The notes under the pieces were generated by a model. The model worked only from the letters and a program-made list of their open reading frames with translations. It was not told the origin of the DNA and did no database searches. Positions 1-7,593 of a stretch of DNA of 14,886 bases are shown here, piece after piece; the stretch's first letter is position 1, and each line of letters opens with the position of its first letter. The translations under genes were made by a program, and so were the position numbers. Location: contig PLUH01000182.1 of NCBI GenBank assembly GCA_003164825.1, positions 1 through 14,886 of the forward strand, written 5' to 3'. This DNA comes from Hyphomicrobiales bacterium. Its GTDB lineage: Bacteria; Pseudomonadota; Alphaproteobacteria; Rhizobiales; Beijerinckiaceae.

Positions 1-262
1 CGCCGATCTGGCCGGTGCGCGCCGCAGCAACGATCGCCTCGACAACCTTGTCGGCGACGTCTGTGTTCACCGCGACTTCGATTTTCAATTTAGGGAGGAA
101 ACTCACGGCATATTCCGCCCCGCGATAAATTTCGGTATGCCCCTTCTGTCGACCGTAGCCCTTGACCTCTGTAACCGTCAGACCGTGCACTCCGATGGCG
201 GTGAGCGCATCGCGCACCTCCTCCAGCTTGAACGGCTTTATGATCGCCATTACGATTTTCAT
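1..262 (-). CDS. glnK: Nitrogen regulatory protein P-II (GlnK/GlnB), C-terminus cut by window edge
   Basis: Reading the minus strand from ATG at 262 gives 87 codons. They begin MKIVMAIIKPFKLEEVRDAL, continue through GLTVTEVKGYGRQKGHTE (the PII signature and start of the T-loop), then YRGAEY, which holds the conserved T-loop tyrosine that is uridylylated in many PII proteins, and run off the edge after AARTGQIG. A full PII protein is about 112 residues, so roughly 25 are missing. PII proteins are soluble trimers that sense 2-oxoglutarate, ATP/ADP and glutamine, and control AmtB, glutamine synthetase adenylylation or NtrB. GlnK rather than GlnB is my reading, because of the MK-V-MAIIKPFKL start and the sigma-54-like promoter upstream. 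Whether amtB follows lies outside the window. The family call is secure; the paralogue is less so. Confidence 0.93.
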   Translation of the reverse strand, partial: MKIVMAIIKPFKLEEVRDALTAIGVHGLTVTEVKGYGRQKGHTEIYRGAEYAVSFLPKLKIEVAVNTDVADKVVEAIVAAARTGQIG

Positions 263-360
263 AAGCCTCGCCCCATTGTGACGCGCCGCGGCGGTGTTGA
301 AACCATACCGCTCTCGTGCAGTGAAATCGGAACGCGACCGCGCCCCGCCCGACGCTGCCT

Positions 361-376
361 TACAAGGCGCGTGCCA
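361..376 (-). promoter_or_regulatory. Candidate sigma-54 (-24/-12) promoter for glnK
   Basis: On the minus strand this reads TGGCACGCGCCTTGTA. It matches the sigma-54 consensus TGGCACG-N4-TTGCW in spacing and in every consensus position except the C of the -12 GC, which is T here. It lies about 100 nt upstream of the glnK start and points at it. Sigma-54 control is usual for glnK in Proteobacteria under nitrogen limitation. I found no convincing NtrC dyad upstream. The departure at -12 falls in an important dinucleotide, so the site may be weak. Confidence 0.5.
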
Positions 377-591
377 TGATCTGCCGAGCGGTCTAACGAT
401 CTGAAAAGGAATTGCTATTCGGAGCTGGGGGCGTCGCCGCTGGACATTGGCTCGATCCGAGTGCGCGTTTGATGAGGAAATAGGCGCCTATGAATTAATC
501 GGACGACCGCAACATCGGTTCCCTCTGGCTTACAGCGGGAGTCGGCATGAAAGACTGCCGCCGAGTGGACCGGCGAGCCAACATGGGTTAC
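377..591. other. Stretch without a recognisable gene
   Basis: With the neighbouring promoter segments this forms the 263-713 gap between divergently oriented glnK and ispH. The open frames here (for example 447-701 on plus and 415-603 on minus) overlap each other. They lack a ribosome binding site and encode arginine- and proline-rich sequence that resembles no family I know. I treat the stretch as non-coding regulatory DNA. I saw no repeat or RNA gene in it. Confidence 0.5.
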
Positions 592-620
592 TTGCCTGGA
601 CATGTGTCCCGGCTTATAGA
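592..620 (+). promoter_or_regulatory. Candidate sigma-70 promoter for ispH-hpnH
   Basis: TTGCCT at 592-597 and TATAGA at 615-620 are separated by exactly 17 nt. Each hexamer matches 4 of 6 positions of the -35/-10 consensus. The implied start near 627 would leave a leader of about 87 nt before ispH. A 6-bp inverted repeat (CGACGG at 667-672, CCGTCG at 684-689) lies within that leader. This is a plausible housekeeping promoter, found by eye only. Confidence 0.35.
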
Positions 621-713
621 TTCGTTTCGTTATTAATCACGGCTCGCGAGTGGAGTGCCGGGTTATCGACGGTTTTTGCGGACCCGTCGGAGCTTCGGTG
701 AAAGAGTAAGCGG

Positions 714-1637
714 ATGAAGATCATTCTGGCTCAGCCCCGCGGGTTTTGCGCGGGGGTTGTCCGCGCGATCGATATCGTCGATCGGGCGCTGGTCAAGTAT
801 GGCGCCCCAGTCTACGTGCGACACGAGATCGTACACAATCGTCATGTCGTCGAATCGCTCAAGGCGAAAGGCGCCCGCTTCGTTGAGGATCTGGACGAGG
901 TCCCAGAGGGAGCGGTGACGATCTTCAGCGCTCATGGCGTGTCGCGAAAAGTTGAAAATGAAGCGACGTCGCGATCGCTTCCGACCATCGACGCGACTTG
1001 TCCGCTAGTCACCAAGGTGCATAATCAAGGCCGACGGTACATTGCTCAGGGCCGAGCCGTGATCTTCATCGGTCATGCCGGACATCCGGAAGTCGAAGGG
1101 ACGCTCGGCCAGATCGACGGCGAATTGCACCTTGTCGAAAACGAAGACGACGTGGAAAGGCTTTCCATCCCCGTCGACGCGCCGATAGCCTATATCACTC
1201 AGACCACGCTGAGCGTTGACGATACCCGGGGCGTCATCGCCGCATTGCATCGACGCTTCACCGATGTCGCGGGGCCGGAGATTCGTGATATCTGCTACGC
1301 GACGCAGAATCGGCAGACCGCGGCGCGGGAATTGTCGCGGATCGCCGACGTCCTCATCGTCGTGGGGGCCCGCAACAGCTCCAACTCCAATCGGCTGCGC
1401 GAAATTGGTGAAGAGGCAGGTCTTCCGAGCTATCTCGTCGCCAACAGCAGCGAGATTGATACGGAATGGGTGCGCAATGTGCGGATTGTCGGAGTTACCG
1501 CTGGCGCGTCCGCGCCTGAGATCGTGGTCGACGACGTGGTTCAGACGTTGATGCAGATCGCGCCGTCGGAAGTCTCGGCTCTCGACGGGCCCATTGAGAC
1601 CGTGAGCTTTCGCCTTCCGGCGGAACTCATGGGTTGA
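714..1637 (+). CDS. ispH: 4-hydroxy-3-methylbut-2-enyl diphosphate reductase (IspH/LytB)
   Basis: IspH is the last enzyme of the MEP pathway. It reductively dehydroxylates HMBPP to a mixture of IPP and DMAPP using a [4Fe-4S] cluster. All three cluster cysteines are present: C12 in RGFCAG, C96 in DATCPL and C194 in DICYAT. So are the substrate-binding histidines H41, H74 (SAHG) and H124, the catalytic E126 in GHPEVEG, and the SSNSNR motif at 222-227. The length of 307 residues is normal. The ATG at 714 follows a purine-rich AAAGAG at 701-706. hpnH starts 45 nt after the stop, so the two probably form one operon linking isoprenoid precursor supply to hopanoid synthesis. Some alphaproteobacteria carry a second, housekeeping ispH elsewhere, which cannot be judged here. 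Confidence 0.97.
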   Translation: MKIILAQPRGFCAGVVRAIDIVDRALVKYGAPVYVRHEIVHNRHVVESLKAKGARFVEDLDEVPEGAVTIFSAHGVSRKVENEATSRSLPTIDATCPLVTKVHNQGRRYIAQGRAVIFIGHAGHPEVEGTLGQIDGELHLVENEDDVERLSIPVDAPIAYITQTTLSVDDTRGVIAALHRRFTDVAGPEIRDICYATQNRQTAARELSRIADVLIVVGARNSSNSNRLREIGEEAGLPSYLVANSSEIDTEWVRNVRIVGVTAGASAPEIVVDDVVQTLMQIAPSEVSALDGPIETVSFRLPAELMG

Positions 1638-1682
1638 ATATCTCGAACCGATTGATGAACCGCGCTTTGTAAGGATTCTTGC

Positions 1683-2840
1683 GTGAGCATACCCCTGAGA
1701 CAGGTTGCTAGGGTTGGCGCCTATATCGTCCGGCAGCATCTCGCCGGGCGCAAGCGCTATCCGCTCGTTTTGATGCTGGAGCCGCTATTCCGGTGCAATC
1801 TCGCTTGCGCGGGTTGCGGGAAGATCGATTATCCCGACGCCATCCTCGACAGGCGGATTTCGGTCGCGGACGCTCTGGGCGCCGTCGACGAGTGCGGCGC
1901 GCCGGTTGTCGTCATGGCCGGCGGCGAACCGCTCCTGCACAAGGAGCTGCCGAAGATCGTCCAAGGGGTCATCGCCCGCAAGAAATTTGCGATCGTGTGC
2001 ACCAACGCGCTGCTGCTCGAAAAGAAGATCGACCAGTACGCGCCGAGTCCCTATTTCACCTGGTCGATTCATCTCGACGGCGACCGGGAGATGCACGACA
2101 AGTCGGTATGCCAGCCGGGGGTTTACGATCGGGCGGTTTCGGCGCTGAAGACCGCCAAATCCAAGGGCTTTCGTGTCACAATCAACTGCACGTTCTTCAA
2201 CGATGCCGACCCGGAGCGCATCGCCGCCTTCTTCGATACGGTCACCAAGCTCGGCGTCGACGGCATCACCATGTCGCCGGGCTACGCCTACGAGCGGGCT
2301 CCGGACCAGAAGCACTTTCTCAACCGTTCCGCCACCAAGCAGCTTTTCCGGGCGATATTCCGGCGCGGCGATGGGGGACGCAAATGGGCCTTCAACCAAT
2401 CGACGATGTTTCTCGACTTCCTGGCCGGCAACCAGACGTACCATTGCACGCCCTGGGGCAACCCGACGCGCACGGTGTTCGGCTGGCAGCGCCCCTGCTA
2501 TCTCCTCGGCGAGGGCTACGCCAAGACGTTCAAGGAGCTCATGGAGGAGACGGATTGGGATGCGTATGGGGTCGGCAATTACGAGAAATGCGCCGACTGC
2601 ATGGTCCACAGCGGGTTTGAGGCGACGGCGGTGCGCGATACGGTGACGAGGCCGTGGAAGGCGCTGGGCGTCACCTTGCGGGGCGTCAGGACCGAAGGGG
2701 AGATGGCGCCGGATATCCCGCTCGATCGCCAGCGCCCGGCGACCTACGTCTTCGATAGCACCGTCACCCAGAAGCTTTCAGAGATTCGCAGGGCCGAGGC
2801 CGAGGAAAAGGCCGGGAAGAAGGCCGCGACAGCGGCTTAG
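1683..2840 (+). CDS. hpnH: Adenosyl-hopene transferase HpnH (B12-binding-like radical SAM)
   Basis: HpnH adds the 5'-deoxyadenosyl group of S-adenosylmethionine to the C30 hopene (diploptene) side chain. This is the first committed step to C35 extended hopanoids. The 385-residue product keeps the radical-SAM CX3CX2C motif at C38, C42 and C45 (CNLACAGC). It also has AGGEPL, the SIHLDGDREMHDKSV block, the SPGYAYERAPDQ block, and the C-terminal YHCTPWGNPTR, PCYLLGEGYAKTF and KCADCM (C303, C306) segments typical of the family. The position four residues after C306 is serine (CMVHSG). Translation starts at GTG 1683, seven nt after a good AAGGA at 1671-1675. The last 63 nt overlap the 3' end of convergent hpnG. 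The lysine- and alanine-rich C-terminal tail is variable in this family. Confidence 0.97.
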   Translation: MSIPLRQVARVGAYIVRQHLAGRKRYPLVLMLEPLFRCNLACAGCGKIDYPDAILDRRISVADALGAVDECGAPVVVMAGGEPLLHKELPKIVQGVIARKKFAIVCTNALLLEKKIDQYAPSPYFTWSIHLDGDREMHDKSVCQPGVYDRAVSALKTAKSKGFRVTINCTFFNDADPERIAAFFDTVTKLGVDGITMSPGYAYERAPDQKHFLNRSATKQLFRAIFRRGDGGRKWAFNQSTMFLDFLAGNQTYHCTPWGNPTRTVFGWQRPCYLLGEGYAKTFKELMEETDWDAYGVGNYEKCADCMVHSGFEATAVRDTVTRPWKALGVTLRGVRTEGEMAPDIPLDRQRPATYVFDSTVTQKLSEIRRAEAEEKAGKKAATAA

Positions 2841-3488
2841 CGCCCGGAAAGCGGCCCGGCCGTCGCGAGCGGCCGCGACGAGCCCGGTGAACTGGCCGGG
2901 AGAGCGGACAAGGTCTCCGAGGACGGCGGCAGCCTTGATCCGGCCGTCGGAGTCCACGGCGCTAAGGACGAGAGGCGGCAAGTCGCGATCCGCCGGGTCG
3001 GCGACTGCGCGCAGGATGGCGAAGGGCGTCCGCCGTTCGAGCGCAAAACGGCCGGCGATCAGGCTTTCCATGTCGACTGCCGCCGCTCCGGTCGCAAGGC
3101 GCAGCTCCGCCTTGGCGCGGGCGGTTGAGACCGGAGAGCTGACGCCTGCGACACGCTCGACCGCGACGCGCGCCCCGGCGTCGATCAGGCGCTGCGCGAG
3201 GGACGACGTGACGGCCTCGTCGGTATTGATGCGTCCCTCGGCCGAGACGACTTTGGCGCCGAGGATGAGATCACCGGGGCGAAGTCGCGGATCGAGCCCG
3301 CCGCAGACGCCCCAACTGATAACTAATATGATAGGTTGACAGGTGAGCTCAGCGAGTTTGGCTCGCAGGGTCGATGCGTCGCCGCAGATCGCGAGACGGC
3401 CTGGACCAGCAAGAATCGCCGCCTCGCGCTTCAGTCCGCTGACAATGAGGACGCTCGCGGCCGGCCCAGCGGGCGTCGACCTATTCAT
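2778..3488 (-). CDS. hpnG: Hopanoid nucleosidase/phosphorylase HpnG
   Basis: HpnG belongs to the MTA/SAH nucleosidase (PNP/UDP) superfamily. It acts on adenosylhopane, releasing adenine on the way to ribosylhopane and bacteriohopanetetrol. The 236-residue product shows GVCGGLDPRLRPGDLIL at 60-76, the substrate-binding VDMES at 138-142, and the RAVADPAD motif, whose D164 aligns with the catalytic aspartate (D197) of E. coli MTAN. The ATG at 3488 lies 10 nt after the hpnM stop, and both genes read leftwards, so they are probably cotranscribed. The gene converges on hpnH with a 63-nt 3' overlap, so consecutive enzymes of the pathway are read from opposite strands. No clear Shine-Dalgarno sits at ideal spacing (a GGGGAG lies 14 nt away), which is consistent with coupling to hpnM. 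Confidence 0.93.
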   Translation of the reverse strand: MNRSTPAGPAASVLIVSGLKREAAILAGPGRLAICGDASTLRAKLAELTCQPIILVISWGVCGGLDPRLRPGDLILGAKVVSAEGRINTDEAVTSSLAQRLIDAGARVAVERVAGVSSPVSTARAKAELRLATGAAAVDMESLIAGRFALERRTPFAILRAVADPADRDLPPLVLSAVDSDGRIKAAAVLGDLVRSPGQFTGLVAAARDGRAAFRALSRCRGLLPGLFLGLGPANL

Positions 3489-3498
3489 CGCCGAGCGG

Positions 3499-4131
3499 CT
3501 AGCTCCCCAACAACGTCTCCGTTCGTTGGCGCAACGTCTTCACCAGGGCGTCGGCGCCGCCGCCGCCGGCGAGGATCGAAGCGAACTCGTCGCGCCGCGT
3601 CGCCAGATCGCTCACCGTTCCGTTGAGATAGACATCGACCACCCGGCCGCCGCGAACCAGGTAATTGATCTGCACTGTCCGGCCGCCGGGCTGGACGAGC
3701 TGGGTCTTGACGATCTCGCCGCCGCCGCGGGATTCGGGGCTCGTCTGCGGGTCGACGACAAAGCTCTCGCCCGAATAGTCGCTCACCTGATGGGCATACT
3801 CGGCGACAAGGAAATGCGCGAAGGCGTCGCGAACCGCTGCCTGCTGGGCGCCCGAGAAACTGCTCCAGGCGGGTCCCGTCGCCAGTCTGGTCATGGTCCC
3901 AATGTCGAAGGCCGAGTTGATCGCGGGCCCGAAGCGCTGGTCGCGTTGGCGCACGCTGAGCGAGCCGGCCGACCTGAGCGTCGGCATCAGCTGCTGATAA
4001 TACGCTTCGATGCGTCGGGCGGCTGGACTGGACGATTCGGCCAGCGACGTGGTCGGAGCCCACAAAAGAAGGGCTATCAGGACCGCGATCCAGGACATGG
4101 ATGGCGGCAGGGGAAATTTGAAGCCCTTCAT
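3499..4131 (-). CDS. hpnM: Hopanoid-associated periplasmic lipid carrier HpnM (MlaC/Ttg2D-like)
   Basis: I start this at ATG 4131, giving 210 residues with a clear signal peptide. The basic N-terminus (MKGFKF) is followed by the hydrophobic SWIAVLIALLLW, with probable cleavage after SLA at residue 31. A frame extending to 4209 adds only arginine-rich sequence in front of the signal and is unlikely to be translated. The mature part matches the MlaC/Tol-Ttg2 phospholipid-binding family. It has RIEAYYQQLMPTLR, FDIGTMTRLATGPAWSSFS, a block ending FLVAEYAHQVSDYSGE, and the C-terminal INYLVRGGRVVDVYLNGTVSDLATRRDEF, in which V-DV---G is conserved. In Mla systems such proteins shuttle lipid between inner-membrane and outer-membrane parts. 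HpnM is named from its place in hopanoid clusters, and its cargo is inferred. It sits upstream of hpnG and divergent to hpnN. Confidence 0.9.
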   Translation of the reverse strand: MKGFKFPLPPSMSWIAVLIALLLWAPTTSLAESSSPAARRIEAYYQQLMPTLRSAGSLSVRQRDQRFGPAINSAFDIGTMTRLATGPAWSSFSGAQQAAVRDAFAHFLVAEYAHQVSDYSGESFVVDPQTSPESRGGGEIVKTQLVQPGGRTVQINYLVRGGRVVDVYLNGTVSDLATRRDEFASILAGGGGADALVKTLRQRTETLLGS

Positions 4132-4258
4132 ATTCGATATTCCACTTGGTTGGGACGGACGGCGTCTTGGCCGCCGCGATGATGGTTTTCGAAAAACACG
4201 CCGGCGCAACGCAGCGCGGGCGGCCTTCTAGCGCGGATTTGGGAATTGAGTCGAGACT

Positions 4259-4648
4259 TTGCCACCCCGATGCAGCGCCGAAAATGCTCTCGGCCGCTTT
4301 GAGCAGGCGAGGACCGACGCAGAGCGGGCGATGTGGCTCAGTCCGCGCGACTTCCTTAACACCACATTTCTCATGATCGCCGGCGACGCGGACATCAACC
4401 TCGGCCATTTCGACGCGGCGACCGATGCCTATCGCAGGGCGCTCGACTCTGGCTTTCGCGAGTTTTTCGTTTACGCGAAACTGTCGGCAGCCTACGCAGA
4501 CGCCGGCAGAATCGACGAGGCCAAGGCTTCCTTGGCCGAAGCTCGCCGGCTGAACCCGAAGTTCACGGTCAAATCGATGATCGAGCATATGCCCAATTGG
4601 CCGGCCGTGTTCGAGGGCGTTCGAAAGGCCGGGCTGCCGGAGGAGTGA
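4259..4648 (+). pseudogene. 3' remnant of a TPR-repeat protein (adenylate-cyclase-like TPR family)
   Basis: The frame encodes about two and a half tetratricopeptide units: LGRFEQARTDAERAMWLSPRD, then INLGHFDAATDAYRRALDSG, then LSAAYADAGRIDEAKASLAEA with the usual following helix. It ends in NWPAVFEGVRKAGLPEE. That ending is characteristic of the C-terminus of long TPR proteins that carry an adenylate/guanylate cyclase or winged-helix domain at the N-terminus. Nothing of that domain is present. An in-frame stop at 4247-4249 closes the frame upstream, the only near starts are TTG 4259 and ATG 4331, and no ribosome binding site is visible. I therefore read it as a truncated relic. A short, translated TPR protein from ATG 4331 (about 105 residues) is possible but less likely. 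It sits in the otherwise empty hpnM-hpnN spacer. Confidence 0.6.
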
Positions 4649-4668
4649 CCGGCGCGCAAGGGAACGAG

Positions 4669-4688
4669 GCCGCCCTCAGGACGGCTTT
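4669..4688 (+). terminator. Weak terminator-like hairpin after the TPR remnant
   Basis: GCCGCCC-TCA-GGACGGC can form a 7-position stem with one C-A mismatch and a 3-nt loop, followed by only three T residues and then C residues. It sits 20 nt after the TPR stop and about 90 nt before hpnN. The T-tract is poor, so intrinsic termination would be weak. It may simply be a chance G+C-rich inverted repeat. Confidence 0.25.
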
Positions 4689-4775
4689 CCCCCTCGCCGG
4701 AAATCAAACTGAGCGCTGCGGCGCATCGCCCCCGATTGACAAGACGGCGCGAACCATGGCCTCCACCCGGCTCCC

Positions 4776-7391
4776 ATGGACACGAACGACAGCACCTTGA
4801 TCATTGCCGCGGTTGCGCGGGCCGTGCGTCTATCGACCCGCTACGCGTGGCTCGTCATTCCGGGGTTCCTCATCGCGGCGGTCTTCGCTGGCTTCTATCT
4901 TTCGCGCCACATCGCCATCGACACCGACAGCAGCAAGCTCTTGTCGAGCTCGCTCCCCTGGCGCCAGCAGGAGATCAAGCTTAACGACCTCTTCCCCCAG
5001 CGGACCGATCGGATCATCGCGGTCGTCGACGCGACGACGCCCGAGGGCGCGGAAGAGGCGGCCTCGGCGCTGGCCGACGCGCTCGCGGCCCAGCCGGACG
5101 CGATCCGCGCCGTGACCCGGCCCGACGGGGGCGAGTTCTTCGCCCGCAACGGCATTCTCTTCAAGTCCGTCGACGAAGTGCGAAGCGACATGGCCCAGTT
5201 GATCAAGGCCGAGCCCTTCCTCGGCACGCTCGCCGCCGATCCGACCCTGCACGGCGTCCTCGGCGCGATATCGCAATCGATCGAGGGCGTTCGCCTGGGA
5301 AAGACGACGCTCGAAGGCATGAGGCCGGCGGTGACCGCGATCGCCGACACCCTCGACAGCGTGGCGCAAGGAAAGCATCCGGCGTTCTCCTGGCGCCGGC
5401 TGATCACCGGCCATGCGCCGGAGGCCTCCGAGCTTCGGCGGTTCATCAACATCCAGCCAGTCCTCAATTACGCCGATTTGCAGCCCGGCGGCCGGGCGAC
5501 CAAGGCGATTCGGGCGACGATCGAGAAACTCGGCCTGACGCCGGAGCGGGGCGTCCGGGTACGCCTCACCGGGTCGGTCGCGCTTTCGGACGAGGAATTC
5601 GCCACCGTCGCCGACGGGGCGGCCCTGAACGGCGCGGTGACGATCTTCATCGTTCTCCTGCTCTTGTGGCTCGCGCTCAAGCAGGCCCGCCTCGTGCTCG
5701 CGGTCCTGGTCAACCTCGCCGTCGGGCTGACGTTCACCGCGGCGATCGGCCTATGGATGGTGGGCGCACTGAACCTGATCTCGGTCGCGTTCGCGGTGCT
5801 GTTCATCGGCCTCGGCGTCGATTTCGGCATCCAGTTCAGCGTCCGCTACCGCGCCGAACGGCACGCGAACCGCGTTCTCGGCGAGGCGCTCCAGGCGACG
5901 GCGCGCGGGGTCGCGGGGCCGCTTCTGCTCGCCGCGGCCTCGATCGCGGCCGCCTTCTACTCGTTCCTGCCAACCGCCTATGTCGGTCTCTCGGAGCTCG
6001 GACTGATCGCGGGAACCGGCATGATCATCGCGTTCCTGACCACCACAACTCTGCTGCCGGCCCTGCTTTCGGCGCTGAACCCCGCCGGCGAGCCGGCGCC
6101 GGTCGGCTGGGCGGCGCTCGCGCCCCTCGATCATTTTCTCGACCGGCGGCGCAACTGGGTCGTCGGCCTTACGCTGGCCGCCGTCATTCTCGGCCTGCCG
6201 CTGCTCGGGGGCCTCCGCTTCGACTTCAACCCGCTCGACCTGCGCTCGAAGCAGGTCGAATCGGTCTCGACCTTACTCGACCTGATGCGCGATCCCGACA
6301 CCAGCCCGAACACCATCGATGTTCTCGAGCCCGACCTCGCCAGCGCCTCCGCGCTCGCCGAAAAACTGAGCGGGCTCAAGCAAGTCGCCAAGGTCAGGAC
6401 GCTCGAGAGTTTCGTGCCGAAGGACCAGGACGAGAAGCTGGCCCTCATCGACGATGCGAGCTTCTTCTTCGAGAACACGCTGACCCCTGGCCAGGTCGAC
6501 CCCGGGCCGACCCCGGCTCAGACGCTCGAGGCGATCAACAAGACTGCCGCCGACCTTTCAGGCGCGGCCAAAGGGCTCGACAGCCCGGCCGCGATGCAGG
6601 CGCGACGCCTGGCGAGCGCGCTCGACGCTCTCGCCAAGGCGCCTCCGGCCGCGAGGGACGAAGCGGAGCGGGTCCTGGTCACGCCGCTCTTGACCACGCT
6701 TAGGGAGGTGAGAGATCTCCTGACCGCCGAGCACGTGACAATCGACACGCTCCCGCCGTTGCTCAAAAGCGCCTGGGTCGCGGCCGACGGCGAGGTCAGG
6801 ATCGAGGTCGCGCCAAGCGGAGACAGCAACGACAACGCAGTCCTACGCCGTTTCGTCGACGCGGTGCGGACGGTCGCGCCGCAAGCCTCGGGAGCGCCGA
6901 TCTTCGTCGTCGAGGCCGCGGCGACCATTGTCAAAGCGTTTCTCGAGGCCGCGGTCTGGTCGGTGGCGTCGATCGCGCTCATCCTCTTTGTGACGCTGCG
7001 CCGCTGGGTCGACGTCGCGCTGACCCTGGTCCCGCTCATGGTCGCGATCCTGGTCACGCTCGAGGTCTGCGTGGCGATCGGGCTCGAGCTCAACTTCGCC
7101 AACATCATCGCGCTCCCGCTGCTGCTGGGCGTCGGCGTCGCGTTCAAAATCTACTACGTCATGGCGTGGCGGGCGGGGGAGACGAACTTTCTCCAATCGA
7201 GCCTTACCCGGGCCGTCTTCTTCAGCGCCTGCGCGACCGCCACCGCCTTCGGCAGCCTGTGGTTTTCTCACCATCCGGGCACTTCGAGCATGGGCAAGCT
7301 GATGGCGCTCGCGCTGGTGACGACGCTTTCCGCCGCCGTACTGTTCCAGCCGGCCCTCCTGGCGACCCAGCGGAAGACCCATTCGGACTGA
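4776..7391 (+). CDS. hpnN: Hopanoid biosynthesis-associated RND transporter HpnN
   Basis: HpnN is an inner-membrane MMPL-type RND protein needed to move hopanoids to the outer membrane. The 871-residue product has the expected duplicated layout. TM1 lies near 25-45, then a large periplasmic loop to about 287. A block of five helices runs from about 288 to 434 and contains GLGVDFGIQF at 345-354. TM7 lies near 460-480, followed by a second periplasmic domain to about 720, and a last block of five helices ends near 865. The periplasmic opening AIDTDSSKLLSSSLPWRQQE and the family-typical LFPQRTDRIIAVVDA are clear. The first-half motif has Asp349, whereas the matching second-half site reads GVGVAFKIYY at 785-794, with Ala789 instead. 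The ATG at 4776 is the first in frame, with no strong ribosome binding site. The MlaA-type lipoprotein gene follows on the same strand. Confidence 0.96.
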   Translation: MDTNDSTLIIAAVARAVRLSTRYAWLVIPGFLIAAVFAGFYLSRHIAIDTDSSKLLSSSLPWRQQEIKLNDLFPQRTDRIIAVVDATTPEGAEEAASALADALAAQPDAIRAVTRPDGGEFFARNGILFKSVDEVRSDMAQLIKAEPFLGTLAADPTLHGVLGAISQSIEGVRLGKTTLEGMRPAVTAIADTLDSVAQGKHPAFSWRRLITGHAPEASELRRFINIQPVLNYADLQPGGRATKAIRATIEKLGLTPERGVRVRLTGSVALSDEEFATVADGAALNGAVTIFIVLLLLWLALKQARLVLAVLVNLAVGLTFTAAIGLWMVGALNLISVAFAVLFIGLGVDFGIQFSVRYRAERHANRVLGEALQATARGVAGPLLLAAASIAAAFYSFLPTAYVGLSELGLIAGTGMIIAFLTTTTLLPALLSALNPAGEPAPVGWAALAPLDHFLDRRRNWVVGLTLAAVILGLPLLGGLRFDFNPLDLRSKQVESVSTLLDLMRDPDTSPNTIDVLEPDLASASALAEKLSGLKQVAKVRTLESFVPKDQDEKLALIDDASFFFENTLTPGQVDPGPTPAQTLEAINKTAADLSGAAKGLDSPAAMQARRLASALDALAKAPPAARDEAERVLVTPLLTTLREVRDLLTAEHVTIDTLPPLLKSAWVAADGEVRIEVAPSGDSNDNAVLRRFVDAVRTVAPQASGAPIFVVEAAATIVKAFLEAAVWSVASIALILFVTLRRWVDVALTLVPLMVAILVTLEVCVAIGLELNFANIIALPLLLGVGVAFKIYYVMAWRAGETNFLQSSLTRAVFFSACATATAFGSLWFSHHPGTSSMGKLMALALVTTLSAAVLFQPALLATQRKTHSD

Positions 7392-7593
7392 CGGTGGAGC
7401 AGGCCGCCGACGAAAAAGATGAATAGAGTGTGGCAAAAGGGTGATAGTCGCCCGGGCGTTGCTCTGTTAACCTCGTTCCGCGCTGGGTCTGGATTCCTCA
7501 CGATTCGGAACTGGTCGTTCCCCGCGAGTCCGCCCTCGGACGGGCAGGCGGGGATTGAGGGTCGCGCGGGCATTTACGGGGAATCATCAACGC

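Noticed and set aside
447..701. Open frame of 84 codons upstream of ispH
   Set aside because: No ribosome binding site, no recognisable family, overlaps the candidate ispH promoter, and overlaps another open frame on the opposite strand.
1005..1739. Long minus-strand open frame opposite ispH
   Set aside because: It lies antisense to a certain gene with all catalytic residues, and such frames are common in G+C-rich DNA. The translation resembles no protein family.
4132..4209. N-terminal extension of HpnM to 4209
   Set aside because: It places an arginine-rich stretch before an otherwise normal signal peptide; ATG 4131 gives a standard periplasmic protein.
7528..7541. Hairpin GTCCG-CCCT-CGGAC between hpnN and mlaA as a terminator
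   Set aside because: The stem is only 5 bp with no T-tract, which is expected by chance in this base composition.
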